A DNA stretch of 13,405 bases from RUG12395 sp034178705 (GTDB lineage Bacteria > Bacillota > Clostridia > Oscillospirales > CAG-272), in contig JAXFQY010000096.1 of assembly GCA_034178705.1 (NCBI GenBank), positions 1-13,405 on the forward strand, in the 5' to 3' direction. A program made the position numbers and the translations under genes. This document shows, piece by piece, positions 1 to 6,473 of the stretch (within the stretch, counting starts at the first letter, position 1; each line of letters starts with the position of its first letter). The notes under the pieces were generated by a model that was not told where the DNA came from, did not search any database, and was given only the letters and a program-made list of their open reading frames with translations.

Positions 1-166
1 TCTCCTGATTGGAACAGGACATTAACATAGCAATCCCTGCAAGAACCAGCAGGGGAAGCACGATCAAAATAGCTTTATTCCTTTTCGTCATTGCCTTTAC
101 CCCGAGTTTCCTTTTTGATACAGCGGCAAGCACCGCCAGCAGCAAGCCCTCCGCAATCCACGGCAT
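1..166 (-). CDS. Small membrane/lipoprotein-like protein, 3' end beyond window; probable frameshift at start
   Basis: The minus-strand frame is open from about 188 to the left edge. It reads MPWIAEGLLLAVLAAV, a hydrophobic segment, then a basic linker, then MTKRNKAILIVLPLLVLAG and a lipobox-like LMSC. It therefore looks like a membrane segment followed by a lipoprotein-type signal, either as one chain or as a separate lipoprotein starting at 91. The only good ribosome binding site (AAGGAG) precedes an ATG at 186-188. That ATG enters this frame only if one base of the AAAA run at 179-182 (TTTT on the coding strand) is removed, which would give MEFLRAAMPWIAEG. I infer a recent frameshift, a base-call error, or a start at 166 with no visible ribosome binding site. 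It lies downstream of the ABC transporter operon. I do not recognise the family and infer no function. Confidence 0.5.
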   Translation of the reverse strand, partial: MPWIAEGLLLAVLAAVSKRKLGVKAMTKRNKAILIVLPLLVLAGIAMLMSCSNQE

Positions 167-217
167 CGCCGCCCGAAGAAAATTCCATAATCAGAAACTC
201 TCCTTTCTTATCGCTTC

Positions 218-385
218 TTATCGCTTCAAGAGGCTGCCCTTTTCCCGGAACAGCAGACCGTAGCTCTGCTCAACGTTTTCGGCAAAGCAGAAATGGCGCG
301 GCGACCCAATGGGCAATACACGATGCTCCGCATGGTTGTTTCCTACCGCATCCCCATTTGAGAGCGGTTTTCTTTTTATGAACCA
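218..385 (-). other. Short open frame without a start codon, possible gene remnant
   Basis: This stretch between the ABC-operon gene ending at 376 and the small gene starting near 188 contains an open frame of about 55 codons ending at 218-220. Its protein-like tail includes GSPRHFCFAENVEQSYG. It has no ATG or GTG start. An overlapping frame at 226-333 has an ATG with an AGGA eight bases upstream, but its composition is not convincing. I see no other feature here. It may be the 3' remnant of a decayed gene or chance. Confidence 0.2.
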
Positions 386-1086
386 TCATTTGTGTCCTCC
401 GTAATTCTGCCGTCTGCGGTGACGGTCAGATACAGCTTTTCCGTATTGGCGTCAAAGGAGAATTCCCCGGTCGCCACTACGACTCCCTCTGCGTCTTTTG
501 CGGTAATCGTAAAGGGAATCGGGCGATCCGCCTCCTTGGAGACGATCATGATATCGTTATCCATGAATAAGTATTCTCCACTGTCCATAGCTGTGTGATC
601 CGCGTGGCTCCCGCCGCCGCTGAAGCCGTCGTAGAACATGGAGACGGAATACACATCGTTTCGTTCCAGCTTCACATACACGCCATACTGCTCCGACTGA
701 GTAAGGAAGCCGGTCTGCGCATTCCAGACAGAGGTTTCGTTCATGCGGGTTTTCAGGATTACTTCGTTGATCTCACCCTTGACCGGGATCGTGATATCAA
801 AAACTCCGGTCTCAAAAAAGCCAAATACGGCGCTGAACCGAAAACCCACATAGAGCTTGCTGTCCTGCTCCTTTGCATAGGAACCGCAGAATCCCTGTGG
901 AAATGAGCCGGGGTAGAAACCTGTGATATGCACGGCTTTCTCGCTGACTTCCACAGAGGTGATACCTGCACCCTGACAGGCGCGGAAGCCGCCCAGCTTC
1001 CACCCATAGCGTCCGGCAAGAAAAATTGCCGTCAGGATCCCCGTAATAACCAGCAGCACAGTCAGTATTCTTTTCCCTGCTTTCAT
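376..1086 (-). CDS. Membrane-anchored protein of unknown function, last clear gene of the ABC operon
   Basis: A 236-aa protein with a basic N terminus, one transmembrane segment or uncleaved signal at about residues 6-25 (ILTVLLVITGILTAIFLAG), and a roughly 210-residue domain predicted to lie outside the membrane. The domain looks beta-rich and polar, with Cys37 and Cys67 and an acidic C terminus. The start ATG follows AGGAG with good spacing, 47 bases after the permease stop, so it is most likely co-transcribed. Because it sits behind an ABC exporter it may be an accessory or immunity-like extracytoplasmic subunit, but that is inference from position only. I do not recognise the family. Confidence 0.75.
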   Translation of the reverse strand: MKAGKRILTVLLVITGILTAIFLAGRYGWKLGGFRACQGAGITSVEVSEKAVHITGFYPGSFPQGFCGSYAKEQDSKLYVGFRFSAVFGFFETGVFDITIPVKGEINEVILKTRMNETSVWNAQTGFLTQSEQYGVYVKLERNDVYSVSMFYDGFSGGGSHADHTAMDSGEYLFMDNDIMIVSKEADRPIPFTITAKDAEGVVVATGEFSFDANTEKLYLTVTADGRITEDTNDGS

Positions 1087-1133
1087 TCACGTTTTCTCCT
1101 GTGTTTGTTTTATCCCCACACCAGCACAATCCG

Positions 1134-2735
1134 CTACAGCGCCGCAAACAGGTTACTGCCCCTCTTTTTCAGCCAGAAGTAAAGTACGGCGCACACCGCC
1201 AGCGTTACCGCCCCGAAGCCGCTCATATATCCGACAAAGCCGAGCTTCCAGCCATTCATCAGCATAAAACCGGCACACAGCAAGGCGGTATATCCAAAAC
1301 CGCTGAACAGGGCGATTGTCACTGGGGCACTCTGCTTTATGGGCGTGATTTCGCTTGTCCAGTTCAGGTTTGGCATTTTCAGCCCTAAAAACAGCCCGAA
1401 CAGTGCGGAAAACAACACATATGACATCGGAACGAGAACCGTCAAAAACAGCTCTAAGGGTGTGTAAGGATAGATAAAAGCGATACAGGCCGTGCAGAAC
1501 AGCACGGGAATCCCCGTAAGAATCAGCTGCATACCGAGCTTTGCCCGCAGTACCTGCCACGGCGTTACCGGCAAAGACTGCATAAGCCACAGGCTCTTGC
1601 CCTCAAGCGAGACCGAGGGCGCCGCCATATCGTTCATGGAAGCAAGCATACATACCGCCGCGCAGAGCAGTACAGGAGTAGAGCCAGTCCGTGCACCGAA
1701 CACCTCGTTGAATACCGAAATCACGGCTCCCCCCTGCCAAAGAAGCAGTACGCCGCCAATTGGAAGCAGCAGAATACCCAGACCGCAGTTGAGCATATAG
1801 TTGGGGCTGGAAGTAAACCGCCCGAATTCCTTTGCCAAAAGTGCCGCTGCCATGCTTTTCTGCTTCATTGCACTTTCTTTATATGCCTTCTTGGCGGTCT
1901 GCCCCGAAGACGTCGCTATTTTCAGGAAGCTGCGGGAAATGAGCGCCCACATCAGCGCAAAAAGAGCCAGTATTACTGCCGATACAACTGCCATTGCAAA
2001 CGCGTCACCGGCGCCAACCCTGCCGAACAGGTAGAGCGGATATGCCGCACCCTTGATTTTCTCGCCGTAAACAGCGGCGTTTGCAAGCAAATCCTGAATC
2101 AGCGTTTGGGCTTTGAAATAGAAGAAATAGTATCCGCCGATAAACGCCAAAGAAATCACAACCGTGATAAAACTCTTGTTTTTCAGCTTCAGGCTGATTT
2201 TGGCCACCACCCAACCCAAAGCGCAGGAAAGCGTCAGAACAAAAACGGAAATCAGCAGCATCAGAAGCAGACCGCCAAAAATCACGCCGGCTGACACCGA
2301 TACAGTGATCCAATAAACAATGACCGCCGGAAGAATAACAACCAGCGAATACATAAGTCCCATGAGATAGACGCTAAGCAATCTGGACGCCATTATCACA
2401 TTGACCGGGATCGGCAGCGACAGCAGAAGGTCATTGTCTTTCGACAAATACAAGGAAGAATAGGTATTAAACACGCTGCCGAAAACGCCCAGCAGCACAG
2501 CCAGCAGTCCCATCAGCGCAAAGTACAGCCAGTCCATGCCGGCAGCTACCAGCGCTCCGCATATTGACAAAGAGAGAAAGGTAAACATACCGCCCAGCAG
2601 ACCGATCATGATCCCCAAAAACAGGACGATGTATGCCGCTGTTGCCGCTTTGGAGCGGGACTTGTTCTTCTTGGCATCGTAGAAGTAACCGCGGAATATC
2701 TCTGTCATCTGTTTTTTCAAAAGAATGCTCAGCAT
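1134..2735 (-). CDS. ABC transporter permease, large ABC-2-like type
   Basis: A 533-aa very hydrophobic protein with about 12 membrane-spanning stretches. The first clear ones lie at about residues 32-60, 70-92, 112-138 and 147-178, and a second hydrophobic half covers about 310-525. It begins with a short amphipathic cytoplasmic N terminus and ends in a basic tail (WLKKRGSN). This size and pattern fit the two-halved permeases of Firmicutes exporters that pair with a single small ATPase. The start overlaps the ATPase stop by 7 bases (ATGCTGA), and the ribosome binding site GGAGG lies inside the ATPase gene, so the two are translationally coupled. The substrate cannot be read from sequence; lipid, peptide or drug export are all possible. 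Confidence 0.85.
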   Translation of the reverse strand: MLSILLKKQMTEIFRGYFYDAKKNKSRSKAATAAYIVLFLGIMIGLLGGMFTFLSLSICGALVAAGMDWLYFALMGLLAVLLGVFGSVFNTYSSLYLSKDNDLLLSLPIPVNVIMASRLLSVYLMGLMYSLVVILPAVIVYWITVSVSAGVIFGGLLLMLLISVFVLTLSCALGWVVAKISLKLKNKSFITVVISLAFIGGYYFFYFKAQTLIQDLLANAAVYGEKIKGAAYPLYLFGRVGAGDAFAMAVVSAVILALFALMWALISRSFLKIATSSGQTAKKAYKESAMKQKSMAAALLAKEFGRFTSSPNYMLNCGLGILLLPIGGVLLLWQGGAVISVFNEVFGARTGSTPVLLCAAVCMLASMNDMAAPSVSLEGKSLWLMQSLPVTPWQVLRAKLGMQLILTGIPVLFCTACIAFIYPYTPLELFLTVLVPMSYVLFSALFGLFLGLKMPNLNWTSEITPIKQSAPVTIALFSGFGYTALLCAGFMLMNGWKLGFVGYMSGFGAVTLAVCAVLYFWLKKRGSNLFAAL

Positions 2736-3442
2736 GATTCTCCCTCCAGTTCGAGGAATACTTCCTCCAGAGAATCGTCGCCCTTGACCTCCTCCATCGT
2801 ACCGGAGCGGACGAGCTTTCCTCCCTTGATAATCGCCACCTTATCACAGAGTTTTTCCGCCACCTCAAGAACATGGGTGGAAAAGAAGATGGCTCCTCCT
2901 GCGTCACAGACGTCGCGCATCATGCCCTTGAGCAGATGAGAGGCCTTGGGATCAAGACCCACAAAGGGTTCGTCCATGATGATAAGCTTCGGCTGGTGCA
3001 ACCAAGCCGCAATGATAGCCAGCTTCTGCTTCATCCCGTGGGAATAGGCGGCGATGGGTTGTGCCAAATCCGATGTCAGCTCAAAAAGATCGGCGTATTT
3101 GCGGATACGTGTCTGCCGGTCTGCGGCAGAGACTCCGAATACATCCGCAATGAAATTGAGATATTTTATACCGGTCATATAGTCATACAGGTCCGGGTTA
3201 TCGGGGATATAGGCGATGTCTCGTTTGCAGGCGAGCGGAACAGTACGGACAGATTTCCCGTCAATCAAAATCTCTCCCGCATCAAACTGCAGAATCCCCA
3301 CCACAGCTTTCAGCGTTGTGGTTTTCCCCGCTCCGTTGTGACCGATGAAGCCATAGATCTCGCCGGGCTTGATATGTAAGTTCAGATCGTCCACAGCTTT
3401 TTTCTCGCCGTAGGTTTTTGTCAGATGTTCGATTTTAAGCAT
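2729..3442 (-). CDS. ABC transporter ATP-binding protein
   Basis: A 237-aa single nucleotide-binding domain. Visible motifs in order are Walker A GHNGAGKT (residues 34-41), a Q-loop region with Asp81 where Gln is usual (IPDNP), a signature written YSHGMKQKL (133-141) instead of LSGGQ, Walker B LIIMDEP (153-159), D-loop GLDP and H-loop His190 (STHV). The Asp-type Q-loop and SHGM/SxGM signature are common in Firmicutes ABC-2 exporter ATPases, so I expect it to be active. I chose the ATG at 3440-3442 rather than upstream in-frame codons because GGAGG sits directly before it and the preceding gene stops one base upstream. It energises the permease encoded next. Confidence 0.92.
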   Translation of the reverse strand: MLKIEHLTKTYGEKKAVDDLNLHIKPGEIYGFIGHNGAGKTTTLKAVVGILQFDAGEILIDGKSVRTVPLACKRDIAYIPDNPDLYDYMTGIKYLNFIADVFGVSAADRQTRIRKYADLFELTSDLAQPIAAYSHGMKQKLAIIAAWLHQPKLIIMDEPFVGLDPKASHLLKGMMRDVCDAGGAIFFSTHVLEVAEKLCDKVAIIKGGKLVRSGTMEEVKGDDSLEEVFLELEGESC

Positions 3443-3443
3443 T

Positions 3444-4163
3444 TTACTTTCCTCCGATTTGTTTTTTCTTTTTCCATGGGCGACCGCTTTTGTGCCAGCC
3501 GTTCTTTTCCCAATAGCCATAGTCCGGCTCCATGGGCGGGAAATGCTTGTGGGCAAAGCGCATCAAATAAAACCACTTTTTTGCCCGGCCGTTGCACCCA
3601 CGCTTGCCTGCGTTTTTCTGTATCCGGTGTGCCAGACGACCTGTCTTTTTGCGGATGCTCCGCAGGATTCTGTTCGGTATCTCATCAGGCTTCAGCGCCT
3701 GTACGCCAAAGCCCAGCTTATATACTTTGCGGATCCCCCACATTTCCAGACTGTCAGCCAGATCCTGCACGGTGCTTTTCATTCCTCCGCCGGCAGCAGT
3801 GGATATGGCAACTGCCTGCTTTCCGCTCATTTCCGGCAAAGGCCGGTGAACAACCCACCAGGTGCCGAAGTGATCGAGAAAGCTCATCATTTGACCGGTG
3901 GCATGGTACACATACACCGGGCTTTCCAGTATCAGCAAGTCAGCATCCAGAATTGCCGTCACAAGCGGCTCCAGTTCTTTGTACTGCGGGCAGTTGGATA
4001 ATTCCGTTTTGAAACAGGTATAACAGCCAAGGCAGGACCTGTTAAAATCCCGCGGCAGGAAAAACTCCCGGATGTCCCCGCCAACCTTATTGGCAAGCTC
4101 CCTTGCCACCATACAAGTGTTTCCTTCATGGCTCTGTCCATGAATAATCAAAATTTTCATCAT
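3444..4163 (-). CDS. Flavodoxin-fold NAD(P)H-dependent oxidoreductase with Cys-rich motif
   Basis: A 239-aa protein opening with the FMN-reductase-type fold: beta strand KILIIHG, then the phosphate-binding loop QSHEGNT (residues 10-16). It resembles the FMN_red/flavodoxin_2 families, soluble flavoenzymes that use NAD(P)H to reduce quinones, metals or other acceptors. Residues 44-58 hold C-x2-C-x2-C-x7-C, which matches the compact cluster motif of archaeal/clostridial iron-sulfur flavoproteins, so it may carry an Fe-S cluster. The C-terminal 50 residues are basic and Trp/His-rich (HKHFPPMEPDYGYW). The start follows GAGAGG. It is the first gene of the ABC operon, one base from the ATPase ATG. 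A weak -10 (TACAAT, 4216-4221) lies about 55 bases upstream with no good -35. Substrate unknown. Confidence 0.85.
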   Translation of the reverse strand: MMKILIIHGQSHEGNTCMVARELANKVGGDIREFFLPRDFNRSCLGCYTCFKTELSNCPQYKELEPLVTAILDADLLILESPVYVYHATGQMMSFLDHFGTWWVVHRPLPEMSGKQAVAISTAAGGGMKSTVQDLADSLEMWGIRKVYKLGFGVQALKPDEIPNRILRSIRKKTGRLAHRIQKNAGKRGCNGRAKKWFYLMRFAHKHFPPMEPDYGYWEKNGWHKSGRPWKKKKQIGGK

Positions 4164-4275
4164 TGCAAACCTCTCTTCGGAGTTTGTTCAATATCGGTAG
4201 CAGTTTACACCCTATATTGTACAAGAGTATTCCAAATTTATATAGGTGGTTTTTATATCTATATGTGTCGCTTTT

Positions 4276-4410
4276 TTAGGTGCGCGGATGTATCACATCG
4301 CCTGCCGGCTTTCTTGTCCTAATCCTTATAGCTGCTGCCGGAAACAGAAAATCCCAAAACAGTCGTTCTTTTTCCCCATCGATCCATGCAATCTTGTCTT
4401 CTTCATTCAT
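4276..4410 (-). CDS. Small 44-aa protein of unknown function
   Basis: This short minus-strand gene begins MNEEDKIAWIDGEKERLFWD and ends GDVIHPRT. It is soluble-looking and charged at the N terminus. Its ATG is four bases after the TAA of the small membrane protein, and its ribosome binding site AAAGGA overlaps the end of that gene, which argues for real coupled translation. It would be under the same TetR-type operator. I do not recognise it. The C-terminal half is basic and could be a frameshifted tail of a once longer protein, but I see no decisive evidence. Confidence 0.5.
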   Translation of the reverse strand: MNEEDKIAWIDGEKERLFWDFLFPAAAIRIRTRKPAGDVIHPRT

Positions 4411-4414
4411 ATTC

Positions 4415-4636
4415 TTAAATTCCTTTCAACACCTGCCAGAGAAAGGTTGCCAACAGCGCAAGGACCAATAGGGGGATCGCAAGAACGGCCAAACCTGCCA
4501 CAAACAGCACGATCAGCAGCGCGGGAATTCCCATCACAAAAAGAACTCCTTTCGTGATTCCCCATGCGGCTTTGAACGCAAAATGAGCAAGCTTTACCGC
4601 AAACACGATGATGCCGATCACAAACAGCGTGATCAT
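4415..4636 (-). CDS. Small hydrophobic membrane protein
   Basis: A 73-aa protein with two or three membrane segments (ITLFVIGIIVFAVKLAHF, then a Gly/Ala/Leu/Val-rich stretch of about 40 residues) and a short basic end. The frame could start at 4651, but AAAGGA at 4643-4648 sits six bases before the ATG at 4634-4636, so I choose the shorter form beginning MITLFV. An 18-bp imperfect palindrome that shares its core with the TetR gene's operator lies at 4665-4682, about 29 bases upstream. It is probably part of that regulator's regulon. Function is unknown; small membrane proteins of this type are often stress-induced. Confidence 0.75.
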   Translation of the reverse strand: MITLFVIGIIVFAVKLAHFAFKAAWGITKGVLFVMGIPALLIVLFVAGLAVLAIPLLVLALLATFLWQVLKGI

Positions 4637-4664
4637 ATGAAATCCTTTCATTTCATTAAATACG

Positions 4665-4682
4665 TCCTATCGTTCGGTAGGA
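4665..4682. promoter_or_regulatory. TetR-type operator upstream of the small membrane protein
   Basis: The sequence TCCTATCGTTCGGTAGGA is an 18-bp inverted repeat with seven of nine positions paired. Its core (ACCGAACGATAG on the minus strand, 12 bases) is identical to the core inside the TetR gene's promoter at 5831-5850. A TATTTAAT that could serve as -10 follows it on the minus strand. I infer that it binds the TetR-family protein encoded at 5150-5767. Confidence 0.6.
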
Positions 4683-4742
4683 TATAGCTTAAAAGGAAGC
4701 AGCGATGCATATGGGAGTTTATCCTGTGCTGCAAACTGGAAT

Positions 4743-4898
4743 TTATCTGCCAGACAACTTATTTCGTCCCCTAATTTCTTTTTCACAAGCAACAGGTCTC
4801 TGACGTTTTAACTCGGCATGATATTTTCTACATTCGTCGCATTTTCCATAACGTTCACACTTTTTCTTTTTACATGGGCAATTCTCATTTATCATCAT
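4743..4898 (-). CDS. 51-aa Cys-rich small protein
   Basis: A short minus-strand gene missed by length cut-offs. It opens MMINENCPCKKKKCERYGKC and continues DECRKYHAE. Six cysteines occur in CPC, KCE, KCDEC and a later VAC, and the whole protein is strongly basic. The spacing suggests a small zinc- or metal-binding knuckle. The ribosome binding site GGAGG at 4905-4909 is ideally placed for the ATG at 4896-4898. It follows the DUF7662-like gene by 40 bases and probably shares the TetR transcript. Short Cys-rich proteins opening like this are, from memory, common and uncharacterised in Clostridia. Confidence 0.7.
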   Translation of the reverse strand: MMINENCPCKKKKCERYGKCDECRKYHAELKRQRPVACEKEIRGRNKLSGR

Positions 4899-4938
4899 TC
4901 TTGACCTCCGCAAATGCCGATTGATACATCAAAAACGC

Positions 4939-5145
4939 TCAATTCAGCTTCCGAAAAACAACCGTCTGCTCTTTCATCGAGATTTTGCCGACCTGATACC
5001 CATAGTTCATCAATTCCTTTTTATATGTCAGAAAGGAATGGTCGATGGGAAACCCGACGATCTGCTCGATTTCGGCAAAGGTCAACTTGAAGCTGTCCGT
5101 GCCGTTTTCCTCGATCCACACCCACAAAGCATCGTACTTACTCAT
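4939..5145 (-). CDS. DUF7662-like small protein
   Basis: A 68-aa soluble protein. It starts MSKYDALWVWIEENGTDSF and continues KLTFAEIEQIVGFPID, which fits my memory of the DUF7662 pattern (KYxPLxxYL...LTFxEIExIxGxxLP). The domain often occurs alone or fused to other small domains in bacteria, and its role is unknown. It begins four bases after the TetR stop, with GGAGG inside the end of the TetR gene, so the two are expressed together. The C terminus (QTVVFRKLN) departs from the Trp-rich end usual in that family. Confidence 0.75.
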   Translation of the reverse strand: MSKYDALWVWIEENGTDSFKLTFAEIEQIVGFPIDHSFLTYKKELMNYGYQVGKISMKEQTVVFRKLN

Positions 5146-5149
5146 AAAA

Positions 5150-5767
5150 TCACCGAGCCTCCGGCTGATAGACCCTGAAAAACTGCTGAATGTGTCTGCT
5201 TACCAGTTCCATGACCTCCGGCTCCCGATCCGGTTCCCGGTCACAGAGGTTGATCCACGCAGAAATCGGCAGACAAAGCTGCGCCGCCATGATTTCCGGA
5301 TCCTCTTCTGCCAGCACACCCTGACGGATCAGCTGCTTCACAAGTCCGGTGAAATACCCCAGTACATCGGAATAATTCTGCTTAGTCTGCAGCTTCGCCA
5401 GCTCCGGATTTTGGAACTGTTCGATCACCAACATTTTTCGGCCCTTGCTGATAAAGGGATCATGGAGGATATATCGAATCTGTCCTTCAATCATCTGCAC
5501 GGCCTCGTCCAGGGTCAGAGGCAGATGATCGCTCTCTTTCTCCCAATCCGTTCTGGCAAAAATAGAATGCGACGCATACTGTTCCAGCACTTCTTTCACC
5601 AAAGCATCCAAAATGGCCTGTTTATTTTCAAAATGGCTGTAAAGCGATGCCTTCCGAATGCCAACGGCGTTTGCAATTTGGGAAATAGAGGTGGCTTCAA
5701 ATCCCTGTACGGAGAACAGCTCCAACGATACTTCCAAAATCTCCTGTTTTGTGTTTCCTCGATCCAT
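5150..5767 (-). CDS. TetR/AcrR family transcriptional regulator
   Basis: A 205-aa protein with the classical TetR N-terminal helix-turn-helix at about residues 7-52 (TKQEILEVSLELFSVQGFEA, then TSISQIANAVGIRKASLYSH and FENKQAIL). The C-terminal ligand-binding and dimerisation part, about 60-205, is all helical and divergent, as usual. AAAGGAG precedes the ATG. The gene sits behind a perfect sigma-A promoter whose spacer carries a palindrome, so it almost certainly represses itself. A matching operator at 4665-4682 suggests it also controls the small membrane protein. The ligand cannot be deduced. Confidence 0.93.
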   Translation of the reverse strand: MDRGNTKQEILEVSLELFSVQGFEATSISQIANAVGIRKASLYSHFENKQAILDALVKEVLEQYASHSIFARTDWEKESDHLPLTLDEAVQMIEGQIRYILHDPFISKGRKMLVIEQFQNPELAKLQTKQNYSDVLGYFTGLVKQLIRQGVLAEEDPEIMAAQLCLPISAWINLCDREPDREPEVMELVSRHIQQFFRVYQPEAR

Positions 5768-5823
5768 GACGGAATCTCCTTTACTGCAATAAAAATCTCA
5801 CTCCGCTGTACGGCAACGACTAT

Positions 5824-5852
5824 ATTATAACTAACTATCGTTCGGTTGTCAA
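5824..5852 (-). promoter_or_regulatory. Promoter with embedded TetR operator
   Basis: On the minus strand, TTGACA (5847-5852) and TATAAT (5824-5829) are separated by exactly 17 bases, a perfect consensus sigma-A promoter. The spacer includes a 16-bp imperfect palindrome (ACTATCGTTCGGTTGT on the plus strand), so a bound TetR dimer would block polymerase. The predicted transcript start is near 5817, about 50 bases before the TetR ATG. Confidence 0.85.
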
Positions 5853-6074
5853 TAGTAAAAAATCTTTCTTTGAAATGCCTGGGCAGGACATTTTAAGTAG
5901 GTAAATCAATCCTCTCGCCGCAGACAGATAACCTAATTGATAATACCAAAGATTGAAATGCTTTCCACATGCTCTGCCATTCTCTCATCGTCACGAGCTT
6001 TCCTCCTGAATGTGTTTAGGAAACAAAAAAGACCACAAGGGGTGCCTTCCATAAAGCAGATTTGACCGACAACA

Positions 6075-6155
6075 TCGTAGGGCGATGCCTTGGTGCCGCC
6101 GCTACAAACAGCATAAATTTAATAAAACGGCGGGAGATGAACCCCCGCCCTACGA
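6075..6155. repeat. MITE-like palindromic element, 81 bp
   Basis: The stretch is bounded by perfect 10-bp inverted repeats, TCGTAGGGCG (6075-6084) and CGCCCTACGA (6146-6155). Inside the right end GGCGGG pairs with CCCGCC. The middle is AT-rich. I see no gene in it. Such GTAGGGCG-ended elements are, from memory, frequent in clostridial intergenic DNA. Confidence 0.6.
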
Positions 6156-6161
6156 CAAAAG

Positions 6162-6191
6162 GAGTACGGACGATTTGTTCGTACTCTTTTT
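6162..6191. terminator. Hairpin with T-run, possible bidirectional terminator
   Basis: GAGTACG (6162-6168) pairs with CGTACTC (6180-6186), followed by TTTTT on the plus strand and preceded by an A-rich stretch. It has the form of a Rho-independent terminator, but no plus-strand gene lies upstream. Confidence 0.4.
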
Positions 6192-6250
6192 CGCACGCCT
6201 TGCTCTGTAATGCATAGTGTGTTACACTTTAGGTGTACTGTCGGGCGGTA

Positions 6251-6382
6251 ATGAGCCTCCTTTGTGTAAAGGGAGGTGGCTCGCGTAAGCGAGACGGAGG
6301 AATTGTAAAAGTAAAAACTTCATCGTAAAACAATCCCTCAGTCACCCACGGTGACAGCTCCCTTTACACAAGGGAGCCTTTG
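6251..6382. repeat. Palindromic interspersed element, about 130 bp
   Basis: The left arm starts GAGCCTCCTTTGTGTAAAGG and ends in GGAGGAATTG. The right arm is nearly its reverse complement, running from CAATCCCTCAG to TTTACACAAGGGAGCCT. Arms are about 50 bp. Each arm carries its own small hairpin: GCTCGC/GCGAG on the left, GTCAC/GTGAC on the right. No transposase is present, so it is a non-autonomous MITE-like or structured-RNA-like repeat. Confidence 0.65.
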
Positions 6383-6449
6383 GTTTGTGCGTCCCGAAAG
6401 TTCGTCTGCTTTTCCTGACAAGCACTGCTTTTGTGGGCACAAAAGCAAA

Positions 6450-6468
6450 GCCCCGCGCAAGGCGGGGC
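6450..6468 (-). terminator. Terminator of the XRE regulator gene
   Basis: A 7-bp GC-only stem, GCCCCGC (6450-6456) with GCGGGGC (6462-6468) and a five-base loop. It is followed on the minus strand by TTTGCTTTTG and lies five bases beyond the stop of the gene ending at 6474. Confidence 0.65.
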
Positions 6469-6473
6469 AAAAA

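Larger units (their letters stand above)
5853..6473. other. Gene-poor stretch made of intergenic repeats
   Basis: No convincing gene. It holds the inverted-repeat elements and hairpins listed separately. A minus-strand frame of about 61 codons ends at 5933; from the ATG at 6050-6052 it would give a 39-aa peptide including FRRKARDDERMAEHVE. It lacks a ribosome binding site and runs into the repeat at 6075-6155, so I treat it as a possible remnant. Confidence 0.5.

Noticed and set aside
9..381. Two overlapping plus-strand open frames at the left edge
   Set aside because: They lack ribosome binding sites and have Ser/Pro/Arg-rich shadow composition. The minus strand carries the convincing signals.
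3425..4012. Long plus-strand open frames opposite the oxidoreductase gene
   Set aside because: They are antisense shadows of a well-supported flavoprotein gene, with Cys/Pro/Ser-rich composition and no ribosome binding site.
4164..4260. MerR-type operator before the oxidoreductase operon
   Set aside because: GTTTACACCCTATATTGTAC has only weak symmetry and no MerR gene is present.
5045..5830. 261-codon plus-strand open frame opposite the TetR gene
   Set aside because: It is the mirror of an unmistakable TetR gene with a perfect promoter. No start signal of its own is visible.
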